NCBI RefSeq assembly: GCF_000619925.1
Contig: NZ_JHVB01000001.1
Coordinates: forward strand, 62,001 to 126,000
Source of the DNA: Treponema sp. C6A8
GTDB lineage: Bacteria > Spirochaetota > Spirochaetia > Treponematales > Treponemataceae
Reading direction: 5' to 3'
DNA: 64,000 bases
Shown here: in pieces, positions 41,723-51,106 of the stretch
Position numbering within the stretch: the first letter of the stretch is position 1
Layout: each line of letters opens with the position of its first letter
Program-made: the position numbers and the translations under genes
Notes under the pieces: model-generated
Database searches by the model: none
What the model was told of the DNA's origin: nothing
Seen by the model: only the letters and a program-made list of their open reading frames with translations

Positions 41723-42580
41723 ATGAATACTGATATTTCAGATATTTCTGTCGTAATATGTACAAGAAATAATAAAAATAATATTCAAACTGTTGTTCAA
41801 AGTGTTCTTATTCAGAATCCTGGAGAATTAATTGTTGTTGATGGCAATTCTTCTGATGGAACAAAAGAAATTCTTGAAAAGATGCCTGTAAAAGTTCTTA
41901 CTGATCCAGGAAAAGGTTTAGCTCTTGCAAGGCAAATAGCTTTAGATGTTGTTCAATGTAAATATACTCTTTTTGTTGGAGATGATAATGTAGTACCTGA
42001 TGGAAATATTGCTAAGTTAAAACAGTATATGTTAAATCATGATTGGGTGGGTGCAGCATTTCAAACACGAATTAAAGAGGCTGAAGTAAATTATTGGTCT
42101 TACTGTGCAAATTGGCGATGGATAACTCGCTTCTTTGAAGGTGAGAGAGATGTAATAGGTACACCTTATATTTTTTATACTGATTTATTGAAAAAAGCAA
42201 AATATGATGAATTTTGTACAGATTCTGATGATAGTGATATTGAAGAAAGAATAAAAAAAATAACTTCGAAAAAATTTGGATATTCAAATCTTGAATGTTT
42301 TGAAATAGGTAAAACAAGTTTTCTTGAAACAAAGAAACGATTTTTAATATATGGTAAATCTGATGCACAATTTTGGAATAAGTATAAAAATGGCTGGAAG
42401 GTTAAGAGAAAAATTCTTTCTATAATTCATCCTTTTAAGGATGAATTAATAAATCCATTAAAAAGAATAAAGTCTTTTAGAATAAGATTAAAAGTATTTC
42501 CATATTTCTTTTATATAACAATTGTTAGATATATTGGTTGGGTGAAAGAAATAAATATTATAAGGAATAAGCAAAAATGA
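41723..42580 (+). CDS. Glycosyltransferase family 2
   Basis: A 285-residue GT-A enzyme. The nucleotide-sugar fold starts SVVICTRNNKNNIQTVVQSV and continues LIVVDGNSSDGTKEIL; the metal site is likely DDNV. The C-terminal third is strongly basic and ends in a possible membrane-associated helix (FPYFFYITIVRYIGW). Donor and acceptor are unknown. It overlaps the next gene by 4 bases (ATGA), showing tight coupling. Confidence 0.88.
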   Translation: MNTDISDISVVICTRNNKNNIQTVVQSVLIQNPGELIVVDGNSSDGTKEILEKMPVKVLTDPGKGLALARQIALDVVQCKYTLFVGDDNVVPDGNIAKLKQYMLNHDWVGAAFQTRIKEAEVNYWSYCANWRWITRFFEGERDVIGTPYIFYTDLLKKAKYDEFCTDSDDSDIEERIKKITSKKFGYSNLECFEIGKTSFLETKKRFLIYGKSDAQFWNKYKNGWKVKRKILSIIHPFKDELINPLKRIKSFRIRLKVFPYFFYITIVRYIGWVKEINIIRNKQK

Positions 42581-43644
42581 AGAATTGTATTCTGTATGGT
42601 GCTGGTAGTGATTTAGAGAAAATTTTACCCCTACTAAGGAAGAACGATTACAATCCATTATGTATAATTGATGGTAATCCTCAGAAAGTTGGTAAAATAA
42701 TTTATGATATTCCTGTTGTTTCATCAGAAAAAATCTTTGATTATAATTCTAAAATAATAATAATTACTGCAAGCTTTTTTGATAGTATACATGAGAATTT
42801 AGTAAAGATTTTGGATAGTAATATAAATGAATATTCTATTTTAGTTTCTCCTTATGCTTGGCTTATGCTTGTTAATGTAGAATATAATTCTGATTTATTA
42901 AAACGAGCTGCAGAATTTATTGAAGATAATAAGGAAAGTATAGTTAAATTATATGATTGTTCTGACAGAAAGACTGATGACATATTAAATTTTTTAATAG
43001 GAGCAAGGACTGAAAAGTTTTATAAATTCTATGAATACAACCTTATTCAAGGTATGCAATATGTTGAAGGGTATTTCTATGAAAATGAGTTAAAAGATAT
43101 TGGTTCGTTTACTTTTGTTGATGTAGGTGCCTATATTGGAGATACATACAAAGCAATGATTTCTATGTATAACAATATGATAAACTACTATGCATATGAA
43201 CCTTCTGAAAAAAATTTTAAGTTACTTAAAAAGTTTAGTTCTGAGAGAAACAATGATAACTGTGTTTTAGAATGCAGAAATTATGCTTTGGGTGATATGA
43301 ATGGTCAGATATCTTTTGGTAAACAAGGGGCAGAATTTGGAATTATAAATGATTCTAATTCAAGTTTTTGTGAGAAAATTAATGTGAAAAGGTTGGATGA
43401 TGACAATATTAATGTTATAGGAAAACTTGTAATTAAAATGGATGTCGAAGGTTCGGAAATGGAAGTTCTGGGTGGGGGGCTTGAAACGATTAAAAAGTAT
43501 AATCCTATTATGGCTATATGTGTATATCATAGATATCAGGATATTTATGATATACCGAAATTTTTGATTGATAATGGCTTAAAATATAGATTTATCTTAA
43601 AATCTGGTATTCATACACATTTACTTGCGATTCCAATTAAATAA
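42577..43644 (+). CDS. FkbM-family methyltransferase with N-terminal sugar-binding-like domain
   Basis: A 355-residue protein. Residues 1-70 resemble a small Rossmann module (CILYGAGSDLEKILPLL, CIIDGNPQKVGK) like those fused to glycan-modifying enzymes. Residues about 180-350 are an FkbM-type SAM-dependent methyltransferase: FVDVGAYIGDTYKAM as the SAM loop, AYEPSEKNFKLL, and KMDVEGSEMEVLGGG. It is likely to O-methylate a sugar of the surface glycan. It overlaps the GT2 gene by 4 bases. Confidence 0.85.
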   Translation: MKNCILYGAGSDLEKILPLLRKNDYNPLCIIDGNPQKVGKIIYDIPVVSSEKIFDYNSKIIIITASFFDSIHENLVKILDSNINEYSILVSPYAWLMLVNVEYNSDLLKRAAEFIEDNKESIVKLYDCSDRKTDDILNFLIGARTEKFYKFYEYNLIQGMQYVEGYFYENELKDIGSFTFVDVGAYIGDTYKAMISMYNNMINYYAYEPSEKNFKLLKKFSSERNNDNCVLECRNYALGDMNGQISFGKQGAEFGIINDSNSSFCEKINVKRLDDDNINVIGKLVIKMDVEGSEMEVLGGGLETIKKYNPIMAICVYHRYQDIYDIPKFLIDNGLKYRFILKSGIHTHLLAIPIK

Positions 43645-43655
43645 TAGAGAATATA

Positions 43656-44348
43656 ATGAGTATTATAGCAATAATCACAGCTCGAGGTGGATCAAAAAGA
43701 ATTCCCAAAAAGAATATAAAACCTTTTATGGGAAAACCAATGCTTGCTTATGCAATTGAAGCTGCAAAAGAATCAGGTTTGTTTGAAGAAATAATGGTGT
43801 CGACAGATTCTGAGGAAATCGCAAATGTTTCAAAAGAATATGGTGCAAAAGTTCCATTTATGCGTAGTGAACGAACAAGTAATGATTTTGCAACAACATT
43901 TGATGTTCTTGAAGAAGTAATTACAGAATATAAAAAACAAGGATTTGAATATGAAGAACTTTGCTGTATATATCCATGTGTGCCATTTTTGACATCGAAG
44001 ACTTTAAGAGAGTCATATATTGCTTTGAAACAGTCTAATGCAGATGCTTTACAACCTGTATGCAGATATCCTGCACCTGTAGAATGGGCTATGAAAATTG
44101 AAGATGGTCTTTTAATACCAAATGACAAAAATGCCCAACTTATAAGATCTCAAGATTTAATTCCTAAATTTTATGATGTTGGGATGTTTTATTATTTGGA
44201 AACTAATGTTATGCTTTCTGAAAAAACAATTACACCGAACAAAACTTTAGCATACATTATAAATGAACAGGAATGCCAGGATATAGATACACAAGATGAT
44301 TGGAAAATGGCAGAGATGAAATATAAATTATTGCATTTGGGAGAATAA
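43656..44348 (+). CDS. pseF: CMP-nonulosonate (pseudaminic acid) cytidylyltransferase
   Basis: A 230-residue enzyme of the CMP-sialate synthetase family that activates a nine-carbon sugar acid with CTP. The N-terminal signature is AIITARGGSKRIPKKNIKPF; RSERTSNDFATTFDVL and PKFYDVGMFYYLE follow, typical of the PseF branch. It lies directly before the aminotransferase (1-base gap) and near the synthase, so the three act in one pathway. Confidence 0.9.
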   Translation: MSIIAIITARGGSKRIPKKNIKPFMGKPMLAYAIEAAKESGLFEEIMVSTDSEEIANVSKEYGAKVPFMRSERTSNDFATTFDVLEEVITEYKKQGFEYEELCCIYPCVPFLTSKTLRESYIALKQSNADALQPVCRYPAPVEWAMKIEDGLLIPNDKNAQLIRSQDLIPKFYDVGMFYYLETNVMLSEKTITPNKTLAYIINEQECQDIDTQDDWKMAEMKYKLLHLGE

Positions 44349-44349
44349 T

Positions 44350-45642
44350 ATGAAAGTCATAAATCGTTCACTCAAGAAATCTAATGAATTATGGAAACAG
44401 GCACAAAATACAATTCTTTCAGGCGTTCAATTGTATAGTAAAGGACCTGAAACACATATACAAGGTGTTTCTCCAATATATATTGACCATGCAAAAGATG
44501 CCCATGTTTGGGATCCTGATGGAAATGAATATATTGACTATGATATGGGACTTGGACCAATTTTACTTGGATATTGTTATAAGCCTGTTGATGATGCTGT
44601 TCGCCGTCAGTTGGAAAGAGGAATGGGGTATTCACTCGTTGCTCCTGAGGAAGTAGAATATGCAAAGCTCTGTATTGAAAACATTCCTTGTGCTGAAAAA
44701 GTTCGTTTTTTAAAAACAGGTTCCAGTGCAACAGAAGCTGCTGTACGCATTGCACGTGCCTATACAGGTAAAAAACATATTCTGCGCGGTGAATATCACG
44801 GTTGGCATGAGTGGACGACAGCTGCTGAAAGTGTGCGTCAGGGCGGAATTTTGGAAGATTTAAAGAAATATGTTCATAAATTCGACTATAATGATTTTGA
44901 TGCCGTTGAAAAATATTTTGAGCAATTTAAGGGGGAAGTTGCAGCTGTTATAACTGAGCCTGTGCAGGTTGATGCTCCTGAAAATAAGTTTTTGGAAAAA
45001 TTGCGAGATATCTGTCAACAGAAAGGGGCACTTTTAATATTTGATGAAGTTGTTGACGGTTTCAGATTCAGTATAGGCGGAGCTCAGAAATATTTTGGCA
45101 TAACGCCGGATATGGCAACTTTTGGCAAGGCTGCTGCTAACGGAATGCCGCTTTCAATCGTAGCTGGTAAAAAAGAAATAATGGATGCGGTTGATAAAAA
45201 GGTATTTATTTCAACAACATTCGGTGGTGAATGTCTTTCTCTTGCAGCTGGTATTGCTGTAATGAATGAATTAAAAAACAAACCTGTTACGGAACGGCTA
45301 TGGAGTCTAGGCACAAAGATACAGGATAATTTTAGATTTCTTGCACAAAAAATCGGAGTTCCGATTGATTTAGCAGGATATCCTGTGCGTCTTGATTTGC
45401 GATATTCTGATTATGAAGGACATCATGACTGGCTTTATAACTCAATTTTCATGCAGGAATGTGTAAAACGCGGTGTGTTGCTTGGATGGCATATATTTCC
45501 ATGTTATTCTCATACTGATGAGGATATAGATTTCACATTAAATGTATTTGAAGATGCAATGAAAGTTTATAAAAAGGCATTGGATTCGGGTAATCCAGCT
45601 TCTTTTATGGAAGGAGAGCCTTTAAAAATTGTTTTAGGATAA
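44350..45642 (+). CDS. Class III aminotransferase (glutamate-1-semialdehyde aminomutase-like)
   Basis: A 430-residue PLP enzyme of fold type I, class III. Motifs: FLKTGSSATEAAVRIARAYTG, YHGWHEW, IFDEVVDGFR, and the PLP Lys in ATFGKAAANGMP. It resembles hemL-type enzymes but sits between the cytidylyltransferase and the synthase of a nonulosonic acid locus, where a DegT-type PseC would be expected. It probably aminates a keto sugar or makes an amino-sugar acid part. A true heme role is unlikely here. Confidence 0.88.
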   Translation: MKVINRSLKKSNELWKQAQNTILSGVQLYSKGPETHIQGVSPIYIDHAKDAHVWDPDGNEYIDYDMGLGPILLGYCYKPVDDAVRRQLERGMGYSLVAPEEVEYAKLCIENIPCAEKVRFLKTGSSATEAAVRIARAYTGKKHILRGEYHGWHEWTTAAESVRQGGILEDLKKYVHKFDYNDFDAVEKYFEQFKGEVAAVITEPVQVDAPENKFLEKLRDICQQKGALLIFDEVVDGFRFSIGGAQKYFGITPDMATFGKAAANGMPLSIVAGKKEIMDAVDKKVFISTTFGGECLSLAAGIAVMNELKNKPVTERLWSLGTKIQDNFRFLAQKIGVPIDLAGYPVRLDLRYSDYEGHHDWLYNSIFMQECVKRGVLLGWHIFPCYSHTDEDIDFTLNVFEDAMKVYKKALDSGNPASFMEGEPLKIVLG

Positions 45643-45692
45643 AAACTTTTGTAGTTTTAGAAGAAATTTAGATTGTAAGGAGTGTTAGTTTT

Positions 45693-46757
45693 ATGAATGT
45701 ATTTCCAGAAGAAATCAAAATCGGAAATAAAACAATTGGATTGAATCATCCAACTTATATTATTGCAGAAATTGGTGCCAACTTTGACGGTAGCATTGAA
45801 AAAGCTAAAAAACTTGTTGATGCTGCAAAAGAATGTGGAGCTGACTGTGCTAAGTTCCAGACTTTTACTGCAGAGAAAATTGTTTCAGATGCAGGCTTTA
45901 AGAAAATGACTTTGCATGGCGTTCACGGAAGCTGGGGGCGCTCTGTATATGATGTTTTTAAGGATGTTGAATTTCCACATGAATGGCATAAAGAAATTTC
46001 TGATTATTGTAAGAAAGTAGGTATCGATTTTTCAACTTCTCCTTATGATAAGGAAGCGGTTGATTTGTGCTGTGATTTGGACGTTCCTTTTATTAAGCTT
46101 GGTTCTGGAGACATTACTTGGCTTTCTATGCTTGAATACATTGCAAAGAAAGGTAAACCAATGATGCTTGCTACTGGTGATGCAACAATTTCTGAAATTG
46201 ATGATGCAGTAAGAACTATCCTTGCAACCGGAAACAATCAGCTTGTTCTTATGCAGTGTGTTACAAATTATCCTTCAAAACTAGAAAGTGCCAACATTCG
46301 GGTAATTGAATCTTACCAGAAGATGTATAATATTCTTACTGGTTATTCTGATCATGCGCCAGGTTCTGTTGTTGCTTTGGGAGCTGTTGCTCTTGGTGCC
46401 AGAGTTATTGAAAAACATTTTACTCTCAACAAAAATGATAAAGGACCTGATCATCCTCATTCAATGGAGCCAGATGAATTCAAGTTTATGGTAAAATCAA
46501 TTCGTGAACTTGAAAAATCTCTTGGAACTTCATTCAAGCAGGTTGTAGAAGAAGAATCTGAAACTGTATTTGTTCAGCGTCGCGGACTCTGTGCAAAGAA
46601 TGAAATTGCAGAAGGTGCAATTATCAGACCTGAAGATATTGATGTTCTCCGTCCTGCTCTTGGTATTCCTCCAAAGTTTGAAAAAACTATTGCCGGAAAG
46701 ACTTCTTCAAGAAAAATTCTCAAAGGCGAGCCTATTTACTGGGAAGATATCAAATGA
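45693..46757 (+). CDS. pseI: NeuB-family nonulosonic (pseudaminic) acid synthase
   Basis: A 354-residue enzyme that condenses a six-carbon amino sugar with phosphoenolpyruvate. The TIM-barrel NeuB domain shows HPTYIIAEIGANFDGSIEKA, CAKFQTF, FIKLGSGDITW, TGYSDHAPG and ALGARVIEKHFTL. An antifreeze-like SAF domain closes the protein from about residue 290 (RGLCAKNEIAEGAIIRPEDI). Whether the product is pseudaminic, legionaminic or another nonulosonic acid cannot be decided; the PseB- and PseF-like partners favour pseudaminic type. It overlaps the next gene by 4 bases. Confidence 0.9.
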   Translation: MNVFPEEIKIGNKTIGLNHPTYIIAEIGANFDGSIEKAKKLVDAAKECGADCAKFQTFTAEKIVSDAGFKKMTLHGVHGSWGRSVYDVFKDVEFPHEWHKEISDYCKKVGIDFSTSPYDKEAVDLCCDLDVPFIKLGSGDITWLSMLEYIAKKGKPMMLATGDATISEIDDAVRTILATGNNQLVLMQCVTNYPSKLESANIRVIESYQKMYNILTGYSDHAPGSVVALGAVALGARVIEKHFTLNKNDKGPDHPHSMEPDEFKFMVKSIRELEKSLGTSFKQVVEEESETVFVQRRGLCAKNEIAEGAIIRPEDIDVLRPALGIPPKFEKTIAGKTSSRKILKGEPIYWEDIK

Positions 46758-47347
46758 CAGAAAGAGAAGCTTTTATAGCTTTACTTGATACCGACGAGCC
46801 TCAAAAAAGCGATGCAATAATCCTGTTGGAAGGAGATGGCTTTGCGCGTTATAAAAAAGCTGTCTCCTTGTATAAAAGCGGAATTGCACCGCTTATCTGT
46901 TTTTCCGGTGGATTTGACGATGAAAAATCAGGTGCTTTTACTTATGAAAAAGTAAAGCCTTTAATTTTAGAAGCAGGTGTGCCAGAAAAAGATTTAATCT
47001 TAGAAGATAAATCTAAAAATACTTATGAGCAAGCTATCGAAATAATGCAGCTTGCTCAACAAAATAACTGGAAAAGAATTGTTCTTGTTGCTTCACATTA
47101 TCATTCTTATCGTGCATTTTTGACTTTCTTATGTGTACAAAAACTGAAGTTTCCTGATTTAATAATGGATATGGCTGCTGTGAAAGATTTGGATTGGTAT
47201 GAAGAAACTGATTGGGGAAGAAGAATAGATTTATTAGCTTCTGAACTAGACAAGATTGAAGTTTATCAAAATAAAAATAATGTTGCTTCATATGCGGAAG
47301 GCTTGGAGTATTTGAAATGGAAGAAGCAAAAGCAAGAGAGATATTAG
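46754..47347 (+). CDS. YdcF/SanA-like DUF218 protein
   Basis: A 197-residue alpha/beta protein: DAIILLEGDGFARYKKAVSL at the start, ICFSGGFDD, EDKSKNTYEQAIEIM, and VLVASHYHSYRAFLTF, the conserved serine/histidine pattern of DUF218. It lacks the N-terminal membrane helix of SanA, so it is cytoplasmic. The family's chemistry is unknown; a sugar-modifying or hydrolase role in nonulosonate synthesis is inferred from its place. Its end overlaps the next gene by 31 bases. Confidence 0.78.
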   Translation: MTEREAFIALLDTDEPQKSDAIILLEGDGFARYKKAVSLYKSGIAPLICFSGGFDDEKSGAFTYEKVKPLILEAGVPEKDLILEDKSKNTYEQAIEIMQLAQQNNWKRIVLVASHYHSYRAFLTFLCVQKLKFPDLIMDMAAVKDLDWYEETDWGRRIDLLASELDKIEVYQNKNNVASYAEGLEYLKWKKQKQERY

Positions 47348-47922
47348 GTAAAAATTTCATTGGGATTGACGAATTAAAGAAAATAAGCGGAACATTTTCA
47401 CTTGAAATACCAGCTGCTGTTCCTGAAATTTCATATGATGAAGTTTATTTGAAAAATCATAAAGCCTCACATTTACTTGTACTATGCGTTGAGAAATTCT
47501 TTGATTGTAGAGATATAAGCATTATTGAAATAAAAAATAAAATTGCTGCATATGAAGGAACTCCTTGTTTTTATAACCAAGACTGGTATTTGAATGAGCA
47601 ATTTATCAATAAACCATTGGAATTAAAATGGCTTTTGATTTCAAAGTCTGTGATTGATGAATCTAGAGCAATGCCAGCTGATAAGATTGTAGCAACTTAT
47701 AAGTTAAATTCTGCAGTTGAGCTTACATATGCTTTTTTTGTTAATTATTTTGTTAATAATGCTGAAAAACTCTGGAATAATGATTATGTCTGGTGTTCTG
47801 ATGTAGATGACAAAGGAGATCAGATTTATGTAGGCAGATATACAGATGCTAGTGGTTTAAATGCCGATGGTTTTGAGATTCATAGACATTTGAGAATTAA
47901 GAAGAATTATGGGGTAGTGTAA
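47317..47922 (+). CDS. Unknown protein linked to nonulosonate genes
   Basis: A 201-residue soluble protein, starting MEEAKAREILGKNFIGIDEL, with no recognised domain. It contains a polar C-terminal half with aromatic residues (LTYAFFVNYFVNNAEKLWNNDYVWCSDVDDKGDQIYVGRY). It starts inside the end of the DUF218 gene (31-base overlap) and closes this sub-operon. The tight overlap suggests the two proteins work together. No function is proposed. Confidence 0.65.
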   Translation: MEEAKAREILGKNFIGIDELKKISGTFSLEIPAAVPEISYDEVYLKNHKASHLLVLCVEKFFDCRDISIIEIKNKIAAYEGTPCFYNQDWYLNEQFINKPLELKWLLISKSVIDESRAMPADKIVATYKLNSAVELTYAFFVNYFVNNAEKLWNNDYVWCSDVDDKGDQIYVGRYTDASGLNADGFEIHRHLRIKKNYGVV

Positions 47923-48237
47923 ATTAGTAAATAAGAAATTCATAATTTTTTTAGTTTTGAAATTTGGTTAAAAAATTAAATATTCATGGCTAACCGTAAT
48001 TATTTTTGAATTGCATAACTTTTTATTAATATTATTAAATATTAATAAAAAGTTATTTCTATTCTAAATATAATTTATTTAATTTTAAATATTTGGAAAG
48101 TTATGAAGATTAAGACATTTAAAATTTGTTCTAATTGATAGATATAGAATATCTATTTTTTATAAAAAGAAATGTTTAACGAAGAAGGAAAATAGCAAAT
48201 TTATATATTATAACTGAACAGATTTGGGAGAAATAGA
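47923..48237. other. Gap with a long AT palindrome
   Basis: 315 bases without a gene. The main feature is a perfect dyad with 17-base arms (48017-48033 and 48038-48054) and a 4-base loop. No T tract follows. It may be a partial terminator inside the long operon, of the kind a LoaP-type factor would override. GGGAG (48226-48230) is the ribosome site of the next gene. Confidence 0.5.
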
Positions 48238-49788
48238 TTGAAGACAATTAATAATATTGAACAATATAACGAGTTTATTGAAACTATAGATTTAGAAAAT
48301 AATGAAAAAATAGATGAAAACAAATTGAATCGAAAACTATATATATATTTTGATGCATTTGAAAAATATGTAATAAGTAGATTTTATCCAAGAGTTTTGT
48401 TTGCATTGGGAATTCGTGCAAAAATTGGAGGAACAATTTATCAGGTAAATTATGGATTAAGAGATGAGGAAGAAGAATTTGAAACCTTGTTTAATAAACT
48501 GAATATTAAAAACTATACAATTAAATCAAGTATCTTTATTAAGGGGATTGCAATTTTTAAAGCCATATTTTTGATTATAAGGCATTTACCTCTTGAAAAA
48601 CTATTAAAGTATAAAGTTAAAGGTGTTGAAATTGGTATTGCAATGTGTGATCAGCTGATTCGGGCTAGAGAAGAACTTGATACAATAGATAGGCTGAAAT
48701 GGAACATGTTAAGAGAAGTTTTTGGTACTATTAGACTTGCATTGACAATAGATAAGCAATTTAAAAAAAATCCACCAATGTATTATTTAACTCAAGAAGT
48801 AGGATATAATTATAAGGTAGTTATTGATTTTGTAGGAAAATATGGTGGAAAAGTAGCACAAATTGAAGCGGGGGGGATAATTGATGAATGGGTGGCACCT
48901 GATAATAGACCATATTATGCAGATGCTCCAGTAAAAAGAAGAATTATAAAAGGGGTATGCGAAGCTGATAAATTCGATTTTATTTCAATAATTAATAATT
49001 ATTATGTTAATCGTAGAAATGGTACATCATTACAAAAATCAATGGATGAAAGGCTGGCATATTCTTTAAAAAAAAACATTTCGAAAGAAGTTTGGTTAGA
49101 GAAGAATCATATAGATAAAGCTAAAAAAAATGTCTGTATTATGTGTCATTGTATGTCAGACAACCCTCTTACATGCGAGTCAGGACTTTATATGGATTAT
49201 TATCATTGGCTTATTGATACTTTACGAATAATCTCAAAAATTAAAAATGTGAACTGGATTTTAAAGGCTCATCCTAGTCGAAAACTCTATGGGGAAGGAG
49301 ATAGAATTTTTAATATTTTCCAACAATATGGAAAATCAGATAATATTTATATACTAGACGATAGTATAAATTCAAATTTGGTTTTTGATTTAGCAGATGT
49401 AATTGTTACGGTAAGAGGTACTGCGGGGTTAGAATATTCTAGTGCTGGTATACCAGTTATTGTTGCAGGAAAAGGTTTTTATGATGGTTTTGGATTTACA
49501 ATTGAACCAAAATCTGTAAAAGAATATGAATTAGTTTTAAAAGATTGTGATAAAATTCAACCTCTTACAAATGAACAAATAGTAATGGCAAAAAAAGTTT
49601 CTTGGGCGTGTTATTGCTTCTGTAAAACATTCGATGACACTGATTTTGTATTAACGAATGCTATTAGAACTGATTTTCCACATATAGGACAAAATGATAT
49701 TATATTCAGTAAATTAATTGAATTATATAATAAAGGTATAACTTATAAAGATTCGTATTTTTATAAAGCGGGATATCATTCAGTGTAA
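48238..49788 (+). CDS. Capsule-type glycosyltransferase (TTG start)
   Basis: A 516-residue protein. The start codon is TTG at 48238, with GGGAG 7 bases upstream. The C-terminal half is GT-B-like, as in capsule polysaccharide/KpsS-type enzymes: [14 protein letters not shown], then [31 protein letters not shown], which resembles nucleotide-sugar binding. The N-terminal part has no known motif. A broken 5' fragment of a sister gene lies at 54985. It is followed with a 17-base gap by the phosphonate gene, so it may act in transfer of a phosphonate-bearing or related unit. Confidence 0.72.
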   Translation: MKTINNIEQYNEFIETIDLENNEKIDENKLNRKLYIYFDAFEKYVISRFYPRVLFALGIRAKIGGTIYQVNYGLRDEEEEFETLFNKLNIKNYTIKSSIFIKGIAIFKAIFLIIRHLPLEKLLKYKVKGVEIGIAMCDQLIRAREELDTIDRLKWNMLREVFGTIRLALTIDKQFKKNPPMYYLTQEVGYNYKVVIDFVGKYGGKVAQIEAGGIIDEWVAPDNRPYYADAPVKRRIIKGVCEADKFDFISIINNYYVNRRNGTSLQKSMDERLAYSLKKNISKEVWLEKNHIDKAKKNVCIMCHCMSDNPLTCESGLYMDYYHWLIDTLRIISKIKNVNWILKAHPSRKLYGEGDRIFNIFQQYGKSDNIYILDDSINSNLVFDLADVIVTVRGTAGLEYSSAGIPVIVAGKGFYDGFGFTIEPKSVKEYELVLKDCDKIQPLTNEQIVMAKKVSWACYCFCKTFDDTDFVLTNAIRTDFPHIGQNDIIFSKLIELYNKGITYKDSYFYKAGYHSV

Positions 49789-49805
49789 TGCACATAGAAG
49801 GTAAT

Positions 49806-51104
49806 ATGAAATCAGTTTATTGTGGCATGAGTGCCGATTTAATTCATCATGGACATTTGAATATTATTCATGAGGCTATGAAGCTTGGAGAAGTAACAGT
49901 CGGGGTTCTTACGGATGAAGCTATTGCCAGTTACAAACGGCTTCCATATCTTACTTATGAACAGCGTGCGGAAATTGTTTCAAATATAAAAGGAGTTGCA
50001 CGAGTTGTTCCACAGACAACTTTGGATTATGTTCCAAACCTTGAAAAATTAAAACCTGATTATGTAGTTCATGGTGATGACTGGCTTATTGGGGTGCAGC
50101 AAGAAACTCGTCAACGAGTAATAGACTGTATTTCAAAATGGGGCGGAAAAGTTATTGATATTCCATATACACCAGGTATTTCTTCTACCGTTCTGAATGC
50201 AGAAGTTCGTGAACTTGGAACAACTCCAGAAATTCGTCAGAAGATGCTACGACGTCTTATTGCTGCAAAACCAATTGTACGCATAATGGAAAGTCATTCA
50301 GGACTTACAGGTCTTATTATTGAAAAGACAAAAGTAAGGGTAAATAACAAGACAGAAGAATTTGATGGTATGTGGGCAAGTTCACTTACAGATTCTACAA
50401 GTAAAGGAAAACCTGATATTGAAGCTGTAGATCTTACAACAAGACTTCATGGGCTTAATGATGCTCTTGAATGTACAACAAAACCTGTAATTTTTGATGG
50501 AGATACAGGTGGAAAAATAGAGCATTTTGTTTTTACTGTTCGTACATTGGAAAGACTTGGTGTTTCTGCTGTAATCATTGAAGATAAAGTGGGCTTGAAG
50601 AAAAATTCTCTTTTTGGAACAGATGCAACTCAAACTCAGGATACAATCGAAGGCTTCTGTGAAAAGATTCGTACTGGTAAAAGAGCTCAGATTGCTCCGG
50701 ATTTTATGATTATAGCGCGTTGTGAAAGCCTTATTGCTGGTAAAACAATAGAAGATGCTCTTGAAAGATGCTTTGCTTATGTAGATGCAGGGGCTGACGG
50801 AATTATGATTCATTCAAAAAATAAGAGTGGTGAAGATATAAAAGAATTCTGTCATAAGTTCCGTGAAAAGCATGCAGCTGTACCTATTATTGTCGTACCA
50901 ACAACTTATAATCAGGTAACAGAGAACGAGCTTCAATCTTGGGGGGTAAATGTTGTAATTTATGCAAATCATATGCTTCGTTCTGCATATCCAGCTATGG
51001 TAAATACTGCAAAGTCTATTCTTACGCATCATCGTTCCTTTGAAGCTAATGATATGTGTATGAGTATAAAAGAGATTCTTGAACTAATTCCGGGTACAAA
51101 GTGA
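49806..51104 (+). CDS. pepM: Phosphoenolpyruvate mutase fused to a cytidylyltransferase
   Basis: A 432-residue fusion. The start at 49806 ([18 protein letters not shown]) has GAAGG 4 bases upstream; an ATG at 49788 overlaps the previous stop. Residues 1 to about 130 are a cytidylyltransferase of the HxGH type (HHGH) and end near TPGISSTVL. Residues about 155-430 are PEP mutase: [46 protein letters not shown] and [13 protein letters not shown] mutase makes phosphonopyruvate, the entry to nearly all natural phosphonates. The cytidylyltransferase is thought to activate a phosphonate as its CMP ester. This points to a phosphonate-decorated glycan. Confidence 0.92.
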   Translation: MKSVYCGMSADLIHHGHLNIIHEAMKLGEVTVGVLTDEAIASYKRLPYLTYEQRAEIVSNIKGVARVVPQTTLDYVPNLEKLKPDYVVHGDDWLIGVQQETRQRVIDCISKWGGKVIDIPYTPGISSTVLNAEVRELGTTPEIRQKMLRRLIAAKPIVRIMESHSGLTGLIIEKTKVRVNNKTEEFDGMWASSLTDSTSKGKPDIEAVDLTTRLHGLNDALECTTKPVIFDGDTGGKIEHFVFTVRTLERLGVSAVIIEDKVGLKKNSLFGTDATQTQDTIEGFCEKIRTGKRAQIAPDFMIIARCESLIAGKTIEDALERCFAYVDAGADGIMIHSKNKSGEDIKEFCHKFREKHAAVPIIVVPTTYNQVTENELQSWGVNVVIYANHMLRSAYPAMVNTAKSILTHHRSFEANDMCMSIKEILELIPGTK

Positions 51105-51106
51105 TT

